The notes: generated by a model from the letters alone, not told the origin. 64,000 bases of DNA from Papio anubis (GCF_008728515.1 NC_044976.1:216877467-216941466), one strand, 5' to 3'; positions 9,061 through 21,240 are shown, numbered from the stretch's first letter. Made by a program: numbers and translations.

Positions 9061-10140
9061 TGTAGTTTCCTCTGAGACCCATCATGTCCCTCTGCCTTGG
9101 CAGCCACCACATGGTATTTTAACAGCAGCACTTAGGCCATGGCTGCTGGCAGGCTAGTCGGTGAACCCGCGAGCTGTGATACACCCTTAGATATATATCG
9201 TTCCCTGGAGGATATATAATCCTTATGATTCATATATCTATATTATCTATCTCTTATCCCTGACATTTGCTGCTGAGATCTCTGCTGAAGCTTGACGGAA
9301 CGCATTGTTACCTATTCCACCACACAGATCTAAAATCAAATTCACAGCAGTGTGTGGAATTCCTAGAAAGCAGCTTATGAGATGGGCAAACAGAATTTTA
9401 TGGATCATAGATTTTATTGCTTATTAGTCCAAAGGGTGTCTTTCTTCAATCTAGAATGCAGCCTTCCACCCCACAACCGGGGTAGCCTGGTCCAGGCCCT
9501 GTTCAGCTGCAGAGGCCATCATTGGGATTACACTCAAGAGAGTCTTGGGGACGAGGCGTAATGATAGCAATGTTTTTCTGAACTGATAGTAACAGGGACT
9601 CTTTCGTCACAAAAAGAGAAAGAGCCCCTTTCTCCTTATTTGTTTGCATTTGCCATCCTGGTTCAATGGCATGCTTTTTCTTAGACAGGAGTGTGACAAG
9701 TACAATCGAGATATTAGCTGGCACAGGGGCTTGAGAGCACACAAGCCCAGCCTCAACTCCACCTCTTCATCTTTATTCTCAGTCTCACTCAGCAGCCTCT
9801 GCAACATAGTTAGTGTCCCTGTGCATGCACAGTCCTTTCTCATCCTATACCAGGGTCTGGGGAAGTGCACATCCTCCTGCTGGGAATAGCAGGAATGTCT
9901 TGTGAATCTTACCTCCTTCCCTTCCCTTCATGTCCCGCCTCTGGTTTCAGGACAGCCGTTTCTTTCCTTTAACTGTCCTCACTAATTGAACACTATTCAT
10001 CGTCTTCTGTAGCTCCCACAGTACAAGGGGGTTTGAGGACCATGAATATCCCTATTGCCACAGCGGACCTGAGGTCTAATTTTTCATAACACTTTAATTT
10101 GAAAGATTAAATACATTCCTAGCATTGAGAGGAGAAGGGA
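9061..10140. other. Intergenic, no gene seen
   Basis: No recognisable gene. A short AT-rich patch (TATATATC-like) lies at about 9190-9250. Overlapping short ORFs at 9503-9889 have no family motif. Confidence 0.4.
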
Positions 10141-10144
10141 AGTA

Positions 10145-10310
10145 AGTCAGCGCTGAATGGGCACTCACCAGCTCTGTCTGTGCACCAGGCACTGCATATG
10201 TGCCTTCCCATATCCCGTTTCAATAACTCTGGAAAACTCAGAGGTTCAGAAAGATTAAGAAGTTCACCTCGTTCAGGGACTGGGGTACGAGTCCACGGGG
10301 TAAGCTATTT
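10145..10310 (-). repeat. MIR-like relic
   Basis: An antisense MIR pattern: 'GTGCACCAGGCACTGCATATGTG', then 'ACTCAGAGGTTCAGAAAGATTAAG'. Diverged. Confidence 0.5.
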
Positions 10311-10439
10311 AAACACCCAATGCTGGTTCACACAGAGGGGAAGTTACTTTCTTGTAAGCCTCTGGATGTCATAATCTGTCCCTCTTAAAAGTAACAATCA
10401 GTTTCCCTTTAAAAAATGTATTTTATATTTACTTAAAAT

Positions 10440-10558
10440 AAATAGAGATGGGGTCTTGCTATTGCTCAGACTAGTCTCCAACTCCTAGACTCAAGTGATC
10501 CTCCCACCTTGACCTCCCAAAGTGCTGGGATTACAGGCGTGAGCCACCTCGCCCAGCC
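10440..10558 (-). repeat. Partial old Alu, antisense
   Basis: Only part of an Alu is present, ending 'CCTCCCAAAGTGCTGGGATT' plus 'ACAGGCGTGAGCCACC'. The start is 'AGAGATGGGGTCTTGC', so it is a truncated monomeric or Alu-J type copy. Confidence 0.75.
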
Positions 10559-10729
10559 CAGTTTCCCTTTTGCATGCACGACTTTGTTAAACACCCTGTA
10601 AACCTGAAAAATATTAAAGACCTCGTCTAATGAAAAAATTTTAAATGTGCTGTTATCACTTGGTAATCATTTCCAATATGTTAATTTTTTACTTTTTAGG
10701 GAGATTGTAATTTCTTTTTTTTTCTTTTC

Positions 10730-10990
10730 TTTTTTTTTTAATATTATACTTTAAGTTCTGGGATACATGTGCAGAACGTGCAGGTTTGGTACACAGGTAT
10801 ACATGTGCCGTGGTTGTTTGCTGCATCATCAACTCATCATCTACATTAGGTATTTCTCCTAATGCTCTCCCTCCCCTAGACCCCACCCCCCGACAGACCC
10901 CCGTGTGTGATGTTCCCCTCTCTGTGTCCCTGTGTTCTCATTGATCAGCTCCCACTTATGTGTGAGAACATGAACATGTCTTACATATTA
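10730..10990 (-). repeat. L1 3' UTR fragment, antisense
   Basis: 'TTTAAGTTCTGGGATACATG', 'ACATGTGCCGTGGTTGTTTG' and 'GTGTTCTCATTGATCAGCTC' are the antisense L1PA-type 3' end, starting after a T-rich tail at 10711-10740. Confidence 0.85.
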
Positions 10991-12435
10991 TGTCATTCAC
11001 AGCATAAATAATGCAATTAATTCACAAAAATGATCATTGATTTTGGTAGCAAATCTAAAAGCCTCATCCCTCAAATAGCTCCTTATTCCGGAGGGTAGGT
11101 AGAGTCCTCAGCCTCATCAGTTATTCCTTCTAGTGCTGGGGAGGAGGGGAAGAGGAGGAGAAGGAGCTGGGGCCCAGCAGTGATGGCCTATGGGAGGGAG
11201 GATACGGCTGCACAGCCCTCAGCGCACGGCTCACGCAGGGTCGGCCCCTCTGCACATGCCTCCCCCCTACCACTGCCACACTTCTTCGCGTTTTTATGTG
11301 GTCTGACTTTTTCAGATTTTTCAGTCTGAAGCTTGCTTTCTCGGGGACTGATACTATTCAGCTTTGCGTTCTCTTTTTCTCTTTCCATGGCCTTGCTCAG
11401 CTCAATACTGCCCTTGTGACTGCAATTCAGCATCCTCAAAAATAGGGGCAAGCAGAGGAAGGGGCTCAGGGTCCCCGTACACTGTGTGCAACGTCCGCTG
11501 TTCCAATGAGTGTCAGAGAGCATGCCTACCTACAGGCAGAGCATCCTGTTCTGCTCCCGGCTCCCTTTTCTAGATAAAACGACCCAACACAATTTTATAC
11601 TTGCTGCTGAATGCGTGGTCATTGTTCATCGACTCATCCATCCTCCACCTCAGGTGCCCGTGGTCTCCAGCATAGACCAGTGTTAATACTGCCGCAGCCT
11701 GCACCTCCACTGCACTGTACAGATTTTAGCTTGACTAGAGTTGAGGATGAATCATTCACCTCCAGGGTACCCGGCTCCTACAGAAGACTTGGTTTAGGAC
11801 TGAAGCCATATTGCAGCCTGTACTGGCCTTAGTTGCAGAGGGATATTTAAGGATGGACTTACTAGAAATGCTCTTCGTATTCCAGGAAGACACAGCTCAT
11901 TTTCTCTGATGGGCCACTGTGGCCTTGCCATTTACTGGAACCCCGCCCTCTGAGCAAGTCTGAGAGATTATTCTCAGTCTAGAAGGAGTCTGCTGTCCGT
12001 TGCAACAGCCTTGCTGGGGAGACTCAGGCTTTTCTGGACTCTCCCTTGGCAGTGCGTGAGGTCCGTGGATCTGCCCTAACCTTGGTCCCCCAGAGTGCCT
12101 ATAGACACCTTGACATGCTGGAGGTTACTTCCGAGGATAAAGCTTTCAGGCAATACACCGTGCCCGTGTCACGTTCCCTGTTCATTTCAAAATTATCCCT
12201 CAGGTTTAACTTGATCTCATCCTCTCCACTGTTTTCTATAAGGGCCCTGCTCATTCTCCCAAGACTTGCTCTCCTCTGGCTGTGAAATTATCCTTAACCC
12301 TGATGTTTTATTTAATTAGTGTCTAAGGAGTTAGCTGATAATTGAGGTGGTGTGAGAGCTTGGAGTTCTTGCAATTAATGGCAAATCCCAGAAGACCAGA
12401 AAACCAGAGAAAATGGATCAATAATGGGGAATGAG
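10991..12435. other. Intergenic; unresolved open frame on the minus strand
   Basis: No gene is firmly recognised. A minus frame at 11188-11523 has a lysine/glutamate-rich middle (KAMEREKENAKLN, KSEKVRPHKNAKK) that is not repeat-derived as far as I can tell. It could be a decayed retrocopy or chance. Confidence 0.35.
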
Positions 12436-12437
12436 AA

Positions 12438-12440
<3 letters not shown>

Positions 12441-12486
<46 letters not shown>
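12441..12486 (+). repeat. (GT)23 microsatellite
   Basis: An uninterrupted GT dinucleotide run of 46 bases. Length is likely polymorphic. Confidence 0.98.
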
Positions 12487-12487
<1 letters not shown>

Positions 12488-12574
12488 GAACTCTTTAGGG
12501 TTGGTGCATGGTGGGGCGATTACTGTAACATCAGAGTGGAGTAGTAACTAGTGTGTGATTCAGTTGAAGCATGA

Positions 12575-12785
12575 GACCTGAACTGGCTTCAGCACCAGGC
12601 TCGGTCCTCATGCTGTGTGTCTTTGAGCAGGTTACTTAACCTATCTGTGCCTCACTTGTGTCATCTAAAAAACACAAGAAACATTAGTATTGTTTTGCAC
12701 AGTCTGTTACAAGGGTGGAATGAATTGGTGCTGGTAAAGCACTCAGAACAATGAGTGGCACAGAGTAATACATGTTGAGGGGTTT
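12575..12785 (+). repeat. MIR SINE
   Basis: It follows the MIR consensus well: 'TCTTTGAGCAGGTTACTTAA', 'CTATCTGTGCCTCACTTGTG', then 'GGTAAAGCACTCAGAACAAT'. Confidence 0.8.
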
Positions 12786-12884
12786 TTGTTGTTCTTGTTG
12801 ATATATTGTCTCAGCACCCTGTTCTATTTTTCACATGGAGGGGATAAAAAAGTCGTAAGAGAGCCCACAAGAAGTAGTGCAAAT

Positions 12885-13262
12885 TTTATTTTATTTATTT
12901 TTTTCCTTTCTTATTTGTATAAATTTAAGGGCTACTGGTGCAATTTTGTTACACGGATATATTGTGCAGTGGTGAAATCTGGGCATTTAGTGTAACTATC
13001 ACCCGAATAATGTACATTTTACCCCACATAATTTCTCCTTCCTCACCCCCTGACACCCTCGTACCCTCCGTAGTCTCCAGGGTCACTTACTCCATCCTCT
13101 GCATCCCTGTGGACACATCATTTCGCTCCCACTTGTAACTGAGAACATGTGGTATTTGACTTTCTGTTTCTCCGTGGTTTGGCTTAAGATAGTGGCCTCC
13201 AGTTCCATCCACATTGCAGCAAAGACATGACTTCATTTTTTTATGGCTGAATAGAATTCTTA
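12885..13262 (-). repeat. L1 3' fragment, antisense (older subfamily)
   Basis: 'ACGGATATATTGTGCAGTGG', 'ACTATCACCCGAATAATGTA' and 'CCACTTGTAACTGAGAACAT' match the antisense 3' end of older L1s. Confidence 0.85.
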
Positions 13263-13619
13263 TAGTGCAAGTTTTAATTCTTGAGCAATAATTCATGTGA
13301 TTAAATGCTGCTACAGGAGCCACTGTGAATAGCAGCACCTTGGTGCAGTTACTCTCCCTCTCTAGGTTTTGACTTGATTATCTTTTCTCTCTAGCTTTAG
13401 ATGTCTAAGTGGACGCAGGGTGAGTCATGGCCGTGAGTCAGGGCTCTATTTTTACCTTCTGGGGATGGAGGGAGGAGAGAGAATATGTACCAGAGAAAGA
13501 TGATGCGACTGTGCTTTGGCAATGAAGTGGGAGCTGTCCCTAATTCTAAGCATGCTCTGTTGTACTCTCTTCCACGGAGAGCCAGATGAGGCACCAGGAA
13601 CGTCTTAGACACTATCTTT

Positions 13620-13917
13620 TTTTCTTTTTTTTTGAGACAGAGTTTCGCTCTTGTCGCCCAGGCTAGAGTACAGTGGTACAATCTCGGCTCACTGCAACCT
13701 CCGCCTCCCAGGTTCAAGTGATTCTCCTGCCTCAGCCTCCCGAGTCTATGGGATTACAGGTGCCTGCCACCAAGCCCAGCTACTTTTTTGTGTTTTTAGT
13801 AGAGACAGGGTTTCACCATGTTGGCCACGCTGGTCTCGAACTCCTGGCCTCAGGTGATCCGCCTGCCTTGGCCTCCCAAAGTGCTGCGATTACAGGCATG
13901 AGTCACCATGCCCGGCC
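13620..13917 (-). repeat. Alu (AluS-like), antisense
   Basis: Full-length antisense Alu with T-rich left end. Flanks are an imperfect duplication, CTTAGACACTATCTT on the left and CTTAAACACTGTCTT on the right. Confidence 0.92.
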
Positions 13918-14345
13918 TTAAACACTGTCTTGTTATCCAGCTGGGATAATTTCCAGAGGTGGAGAGGCTTACATATCTGTGCAGTTGGGGGAAGAAAGGT
14001 GGAATAGGCAGTTTTGTGCTGAGAAAACCGAGATGCAATTGTAGTTGGAAACTCTCATGACTAAGACTGACACAGGGTCCCACTGGAATTGTGCTAATTG
14101 TCATCTTGATCATCTTTCTTCAAATATCTGTTCTCCCACTCTTATTGTTGGCACCCGCTTTTACTCCATGCAGCAAGGTACTCTGTGATGTGATTATATT
14201 TTCCAGGCTTTCTGACAGATAGGGGAACCTAATGAGATAAAATTACTGGGAAAGCTTGGAAAAATATTAGCCAATCCTCCTTTCTCTATTTTTGTGCATG
14301 GAATGTAGTCTTGATGGCTAGAGCCCTAGCAGCCATATTTGATCT

Positions 14346-14640
14346 TTTTTTTTTTTTTTTTTTTGAGACGGAGTCTTGCTCTGTCGCCCAGGCTGGAGTG
14401 CAGTGGCCGGATCTCAGCTCACTGCAAGCTCCGCCTCCCGGGTTCACGCCATTCTCCTGCCTCAGCCTCCCGAGTAGCTGGGACTACAGGCGCCCGCCAC
14501 CTCGCCCGGCTAGTTTTTTTTTTGTATTTTTAGTAGAGACGGGGTTTCACCGTGTTAGCCAGGATGGTCTCGATCTCCCGACCTCGTGATCCGCCCGTCT
14601 CGGCCTCCCAAAGTGCTGGGATTACAGGCTTGAGCCACCG
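14346..14640 (-). repeat. Young AluY of Old World monkey type, antisense
   Basis: Full-length, very low divergence. Read in sense it has CTAGCCGGGCGAGGTGG and GATCCGGCCACTGCAC, variants I associate with cercopithecid AluY lineages. A perfect 13-bp duplication CATATTTGATCTT flanks it (14334-14346 and 14641-14653; its last T's merge with the poly(T)). Confidence 0.93.
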
Positions 14641-14689
14641 CATATTTGATCTTAAAGAAGAAAGGCACATACTAAGAACGGTGGAACAG

Positions 14690-15047
14690 GCCAGCCACGG
14701 TGGCTCACACCTGTAATCCCAGCACTTTGGGAGGCTGAGGCGGGCGGATCACCTAAGGTTGGGAGTTTGAGACCAGCCTCACCAACATGAAGAAACCCCG
14801 TCTCTACTAAAAATACAAAAAATTAGTCAGGCATGGTGGCGCACGCCTGTAACCCCAGCTACTCGGGAGCCTGAGGCAGGAAAATCGCTTGAACCTGGGA
14901 GGTAGAGGTAGTAGTGAGCTGAAATTATGCCATTGCACTCCAGCCTGGGCAACAAGAGCAAAACTCCATCTCAAAAAAAAAAAATAAATAAATAAATAAA
15001 TAAAAATAAATAAAAAATAAATAAAAACATAAAGAAAGAAAGAAAGA
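14690..15047 (+). repeat. Alu (AluS-like), sense, with long A/T-rich tail
   Basis: A complete sense Alu, ending in an (AAAT)n- and AAAG-rich tail at about 14974-15047. Flanking duplication: AAGAACGGTGGAACA on the left, AAGAATGGTGGAACA on the right. Confidence 0.93.
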
Positions 15048-15724
15048 ATGGTGGAACATTGAGAAGGAGCCAGCTTACTTGATATTTGATGGTCACATAG
15101 GTGCCGTGAACTGTTGGCTTCCAGTTTCTTTGACATAAAAGCAATAAGCTTCCATCTTATTCACAGCACTGATCTGGGTTTTATGTCTTAGGAAACTGAA
15201 CTCAATTCTGGCAGTGATTTCAGGAAGATTTTCTGAGATTTCTTTTGTAATATTATTGTGTTATAAGATATAATAAAGCACAGATATTAGTAATTCCAAC
15301 CTCTAAAAGAATGTGATCTAACGCAGTCTGTGTTGATATCAATGTCACAGATTAACAACTGAAAAACAAACAAATGGATACATTTAATGATCAAATAGAT
15401 GATGATAAATACTTAATGCAGCTGCAGTCAGAGGCGACTGAAGATGAAGGCAGCCAGGAGTCAAAAACTGTTTTATAATTCCAGGCATTCTAGAATGAGA
15501 AAAGAGAAGAGTTGCTCTGCTTGGTGTGAACCGGGGGGCTCCCTGTGGAGAGGGCAGGCGTGATATGGATTGCCTGTATTTCTAGAATTGCATGTTATTT
15601 CAGCTGTGGTTAGGATTTGAGTACAGAAAAGAAAGAATCACACCAATATCCACAAGGAATATATTTAGGCTGATATTTATTTAACATGAGTCCGATAGAT
15701 GGAAGTGGTGAAAAATGGGCGTTT
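15048..15724. other. Intergenic, no gene seen
   Basis: No recognised gene or repeat in this stretch between the Alu tail and a MIR relic. Confidence 0.4.
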
Positions 15725-15925
15725 GCAGCCAAATGAACTGGATTCAAATCCCGGGCCTCACGCATTAAGCTTGGGACCTTAAATGAGTTGCATAAGTCTT
15801 CTGAGGCTCAGTTTCCTTTACTGGTACAATAGCAATAATAATTTCTGGCAACTGCATTGATAAAAGAATAACTGAAATAACATATGCAAATATATTAGTA
15901 CAGTTCCTGGTACAAAACTTAGTAA
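15725..15925 (+). repeat. MIR SINE
   Basis: 'GGATTCAAATCCCGGGCC', 'GCTCAGTTTCCTTTACTGG' and 'ACAGTTCCTGGTACAAAACT' follow the MIR order. Confidence 0.75.
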
Positions 15926-15996
15926 GCGGCAGTCCACACTTTCCTTCTTGCTTTCTTTCCTTCCATTCACCCATCCACAAATATTTAAGACATTCT

Positions 15997-16283
15997 TTTT
16001 TTGTTTTTGAAATGGAGTCTTGCTCTGTTTCCCAGGCTGGAGTGCAATGGCGTGATCTCGGCTCACTACAACCTCTGCCTCCCAGGTTCAAGCAATCCTC
16101 CTGCCTCAGCCTCCCAAGTAGCTAGGATTACAGGCACACGCCACCACGCCTGGCTAATTTCTGTATTTTTAGTAGAGATGGGGTTTCACCATGTTGGTCA
16201 GGTTGGACTTGAACCCCTGACCTCATGATCCACCCTCCTTAGCCTCCCAAAGTGCTTACACGTGTGAGCCACCGTGTCCGGCC
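15997..16283 (-). repeat. Alu, antisense
   Basis: Near full-length antisense Alu with a small deletion near its right end ('AAAGTGCTTACACGTGTGAG'). Flanking duplication approximately AGACATTCTT and AGAAATTCTT. Confidence 0.9.
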
Positions 16284-17954
16284 AAGAAATTCTTATGATG
16301 TGCCATGTGCTGTGACTAACGGTGAGATGTAGTGTAAATGGAATTATTTGTGCCCTCAAGGAAACTTTGGAGTGATAGAAGTGTTTTACTAATTGTTTGG
16401 AATGGTAGTTGCATGACTGCTTACACTTAGCCAAACTCATCAAACTGAGTATTAAAATGAATAAATTTTGTTATATGCAAATTCTATCTGAATAAAGCTA
16501 TAAGAAAGTATTTGGGCCCATGTGGAGCTACCAGAATGGTGTGGAAAAAGAGACATTAAGCAAATCGTCGCATAACTATGAAGTATAGCTGTGAGAAAGA
16601 TTAAGAAGGAAAAGAAAGGACAACAAAGAATGCTTCAAAAAGGACCTATTCCTGGCTGGGAGAGGTGGAGGGCCAAGAACAGTTCCTTCTGGATGGGACG
16701 TTCAACCTGATCATCATTATCGTCATCAAGTTTAATGACTTCTGAGATGTGCACTGGTGAATACTAATCAGGATGAAACACAGTCACACCTCTGAGCTGT
16801 ATCCGTGCTAAACCCGTGAGGATGTTAGAACTGACCCACCTGCAGTAACAGAGTTTTCTTGCCTCCAGTATCCTCAGACTGCTCTGATAGACAGCAATGT
16901 CCATAGTATCCATGCCACGTAATTTACTGATTGATATAATAATGTCTTCACTAGATTTATGGGCAAGACCTTTGTTCAGAAATAAATAAAGAAGATCAGA
17001 CCAGAATTAAGTATCATCTATGATTTTTGCCTCTTTGGCATCTAATCAATTAAAATGAAAAATAACCCAGGCGTCGTTCTAAGATCCCACAGTTTGATTT
17101 TTGATTTAATAAAAATCACATAAGTAACAAAGTCATCGATGTTGTAACTAGTTTCAGGCTATGTAATGGCAGTCACTCTGGGTGCAAATCAGTGGCTATG
17201 ACTTCATTTCTGCAAGGTATTGTAGATACAAACATGTGGTTAGCTACAAATGAAAGGAAAATGAAGGACTGCTTCAGCAGGAAAGCATTGCAAAATTAGA
17301 TTTCATGTATAAGGACTACATTTTCAGATTAACCAGATAGGAAAAACCATGTTGGAAAAAAATGAAGTCTTATAATGTAAGATCTGGGAATTAAGAAATA
17401 TTAAGTAAAGTAAGATTTAAAAAACAATATTTTTTTAAAAAGGAAAAGAAAATGAGAATAGGAGGAATGGTAAAGAAGGAAATAGAAAGATTAAATAGTA
17501 CCCTTTGTGAGAGACGTAGTGTGACAGATAACTTACCACAACAAATTTTAATTTGTATTTGTGAAACATTATACTTTAAAAAGCATTTCAGGTCATGTGA
17601 CAGTATGGCTCTGAATTATAAACTTCAGTAACTCTTCGTATTTGCTGACAGATTATAACTAGTGAGATTTTTCCAAAATAATTAATTTATAATTACTTCC
17701 AAATAGTTTCTATAATTATTAAATAAATCTGACAGAGTCCAGGGCTAATACGTGATGTAGAAAGACAGTAAAATGCTTTATGTGAGTCTAGAAGAAAATG
17801 CAAATAATAGTCTTCTTACTAGCGTTAGGATGCATTATCACTGTACCACAGTTTGTCACTTTTCATACTTAAAAGTGAGTTAAATAAGGTATTAAGTTAA
17901 AATTAAAAATTCTAGTTCGACAAATGGGTGGGAAGAGCTTTACATGAAAAGCTT
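16284..17954. other. Intergenic AT-rich DNA, no gene seen
   Basis: AT-rich and free of ORFs over 60 codons from about 16450. I recognise no gene or confident repeat family. Confidence 0.45.
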
Positions 17955-19600
17955 TATTCTTTTTTTTAAAAATAAATTTTATTGTGCATGCTTAAGGCAT
18001 ACCACATGATATTATGGGATGCATACAGAGGTAGTAAAATGGTTACTATGGTGAAACAATTACCATAGCCATCACCTCATAGCTATCTGTGCCAGCTGAT
18101 GGCAAGAGGAGAAAAGCAACTGTAATCTACTCAGCAAAAATTCTGAGTCTAATATGCTTTATTAACTCTGGTCCTTAAGTTATGCTGTACATTAGATCTT
18201 CCAACTTGTCCATTCTGCATATCTGCTACTTTGTATCCTTTCATCTACCTTTCTCCATTGCCTAAACCCCAACCACTGTTTTATTCTCTCAATCTGTATA
18301 TTTGATCTTTTTTTCAGATTCCATATATAAGTGAGATCATGCAATATTTTTCTTTTTCTGTCTGGCTTATTTCACTTAGCATAATATCCTCCAGGTCTAT
18401 TCAAATTATGGATAAATGGCAGCATTTCCTTCTTTTTTTTTTTTTGGAGGGTGGTGAATACAGAGGATTTTATTGTTGATGAAAGTGGCTTTCAGTGGGA
18501 AGGGGAGCTGGAAAGGGTATGGAGTGGGAAAGTGGTCATCCCCTGGACTCTGGCTGTCCCCGGCCAGGCTATTCTCTGAAGTCCCACTGTCAAGCCGTCC
18601 CTCTGAAGTCAAGCTGCTTCTCTGACATCTGGCTGCTTCTTCTCTTCTCTTCTTTTCTGCCGTTCCTCTGCCAGTGGAGCCTGGGGTTTTTATGGGTACA
18701 GAATGGGCGGGCCAGGGGGCTTTGAGAAAAGGCAACATTTGAGCAGAAAAATGGGGATGTTCTCACTTTGGGCCATGGTTCTAGGCTTGAGAGTGGGGCT
18801 TCACCAGGGACCCCACCCTTTTCTGCCTAGAATTTCTCTGCCTCCTGTCCCTATCAAAACCATAGTGTAAGGGAGCATATCAGCAGTTAATCTGAAGCCA
18901 GAAGTGTGGAGAGAGGCATTTCCTTCTTTTTAAGGCAGTGAGATGCTTATGTCTATCTAGCCATCTAGCTGGCAAGCTCACAGTCTGTCTATTCCTTCAC
19001 TGACAGACACTTAGGTTGTCTTCGTTCCTTGGCTATTGTGAATAATGCTGCAATGAACATGGGAGAGCAAAAGTCTTTATGAGGTGGTTACTTAATTTTC
19101 TTTAGGTATACCCACACGAGGAATTGCTGGATCATATAGGAGTTTTGTTTTTAACTTCTTTAGGAATCTCCAAACTGTGGTCCATAATGGCTGCACCAAT
19201 CCACATTCCCACCCACAGTGTACAAGCTCCCCCTTTCCACATTCTCATCAACACTTCTTATCTCTTGCCTTTTTGATAATAGCAATCCTAACAGATGTGA
19301 AGTATTATCTCACAGTAGTTTTGATTTGCATATCCCTGATGACTAGTGACATTGGGCACCTTTTCATATACCTATTGGTCATTTATATGTCTTCTTTGGT
19401 AAAGTATCTATTCAGGTCTTTTACCCATTTTTCATTGAGTTATATATTCTCTTAGTTTTGAGTTGTAAGAGTTCTTTATAAATGTTGGGTGTTTACCCCT
19501 TATCAGATATTTTTTTCCAATCCATAGGTTACCTTTTCATTTTGTTAATTGTATCCTTTGCTGTGCAGAATCTTTGTCGTTTGAAGCTCTATTACTATTT
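17955..19600 (-). repeat. Older L1 3' half, antisense, split by an insertion
   Basis: Antisense L1 3' UTR and ORF2-end sequence: 'GTGAGATCATGCAATATTTT' on the left, 'TGGCTATTGTGAATAATGCTG' and 'GTTTTGATTTGCATATCCCT' on the right. It is interrupted at 18437-18917 by an LTR12-like insertion with a target-site duplication. No intact L1 frame remains. Confidence 0.85.
18437..18917 (-). mobile_element. Poly(A)-tailed LTR12/ERV1-like insertion, antisense
   Basis: Read on the minus strand, an LTR with a CCCATAAAAACCCCAGGCTC TATA-like box, several 'AGAAGCAGC' and 'GACTTCAGAG' direct repeats, AATAAAA near the end, then ATTCACCACCCTCC and a run of A. The repeat pattern recalls LTR12 (HERV9). It is flanked by a perfect 16-bp duplication GCATTTCCTTCTTTTT (18421-18436 and 18918-18933). 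The A-tail and long duplication suggest L1-mediated retroposition of an LTR-terminated transcript, not proviral integration. No viral coding sequence is visible. Confidence 0.65.
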
Positions 19601-20284
19601 TACTTTGTTCTGTGGTGTTTATGAACTAGGGCTTTGCAGAAATGGAGGAAGTGGTAAACCGGTGAAAAATGCTGTCCAAGCGTCAAAAGTCCTTTGAGCA
19701 AAATCAGGGGCTCTCCAGATTTCTAGACTTGCCTTTCTCTCTCTTTGCTCAAGAACTGTTTCTCTGGAACACTCTGTCCTCCTCAGCCCTGAAAACAAAT
19801 ATATACTAGTGTTCTTCAATACAGTTCTCCATGCTTATAGAATTATATACATATGTGCAAATAAAATATGTGTTCCTTTATATGACAAATTATATCATAT
19901 AATATAAATGTAAATTATATGCATAAAAGTTTAACTTTTCTCTATTTCTCATCTCTCTACAGTATTTACTTTAGAATTGTCATTCAGACTTTAGAAAGAC
20001 ATCACAGGAATGCATATTTAACAGTCATTTAATAAAAAAGAAATTCAGTGGATTTTCAGATAAAAAGTAAATTTTATAATTAAATTATATGTTACAAATC
20101 AAGGGCCAATAGCAGCTGTGAATGCATATTACCTGTTTCACAAAAGAGTTATTTCTTGTGCTGAAAAGCTAGTCAAAGGTGAACATACTAATACGTAAGT
20201 TTGGACCTTATTATTAATTATTTGCCAATTAAGAATGAGATTTACAAACGCCTTTTGTTGAGAAAGAGATTTCTTCCAGGATCC

Positions 20285-20690
20285 TCAGTACCAGGGTTTA
20301 TTGAAAAGTACTCTGTTGCACAGCAAGGTGTCTATAGTTAAGAATAATATATTGTATATTTCCGATCGGGTGTGGTGGCTCACACCTGTAATCCCCAGCA
20401 CTTTGGGAGGCTGAGGCAGGTGGATTGCTGGAGCTCAGGAGTTCGATACCAGCCTGGGCAACATGGTGAGACCTGCCCTGCAATTCCCATCTCTATTTAA
20501 GAGAGAGAGTAAGAACAATAATATATTGCATATTTCAAAAAAAAAAAAGCTAAAAGAGGGGATTTTAAATGTTCTCATCTCAAGAAATAATAAATCTTTG
20601 AGGTGATGGATATGCTAACTGAATCACTCCACAATATATACACATGTAATTCATAAATATGTAGTTACTATTTGTCAATTAAAAATAAAA
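20285..20690 (+). repeat. L1M-type 3' end, sense, split by a half Alu
   Basis: 'GTGTCTATAGTTAAGAATAA' on the left and 'TTTGAGGTGATGGATATGCT' on the right of the half Alu are consecutive parts of an old L1 3' UTR. The half-Alu insert duplicated an AATAATATATTG-containing target. Confidence 0.7.
20363..20500 (+). repeat. Half Alu (left monomer), sense
   Basis: Only a left arm: 'GGTGTGGTGGCTCACACC' through 'CAACATGGTGAGACC'. It lies inside the L1 3' end and is flanked by copies of ATAATATATTG(T/C)ATATTTC. Confidence 0.8.
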
Positions 20691-20835
20691 TAGAACTTAA
20701 AAGTTACAGTATTTAGCTTAAAAAATAAGTGATATAAATTATATGCTACATTGTGTATTAATCATAAATATTATATTTATTATATATAATGTATATTATA
20801 TTATGCATTATATTATATATTATATGGCATATATT
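20690..20835. repeat. AT-rich low-complexity patch
   Basis: Dense TATA/ATTATA runs at about 20765-20830. Confidence 0.8.
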
Positions 20836-20951
20836 AGTCAGCATGCAAAGAAATGGGTAATATCATGTAGTTTTCGTGTACTTTGCTTTATTACTGTGGG
20901 AAATGGAGGGAAATCCCTTTACGTGGGCTGGGTAAGATCATACTCATCTTT

Positions 20952-21240
20952 TTTTTTTTTTTTTGGAGTCTTGCTCAGTCGCCCAGGCTGGAGAGCAGTG
21001 GCCTGATCTGGGCTCACTGCAAGCTCCGCCTCCCAGGTTCGGGCAATTCTTCTGCCTCAGCCTCCCGAGTAGTTGGGATTACAGGCCCCGCCACCATGCT
21101 CAGCTAATTTTTGCATTTTTAGTAGAGACGGGGTTTCATCATGTTGGTCAGGCTGGTCTTGAACCCCTGACCTCAGGTGATCCACCCACCTAGGCCTCCC
21201 AAAGTGCTAGGATTACAGGTGTGAGCCACCACGCCCGGGC
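20952..21240 (-). repeat. Alu, antisense
   Basis: Antisense Alu with a poly(T) left end. Flanking duplication TACTCATCTTTT on both sides. Confidence 0.92.

Noticed and set aside
12441..12486. (GT)23 as a CRISPR-like or satellite array
   Set aside because: Plain dinucleotide microsatellite without spacers.
13397..13921. Alu-derived ORFs
   Set aside because: Typical Alu translations (for example FLVETGFHHVGHAGLELL), not genes.
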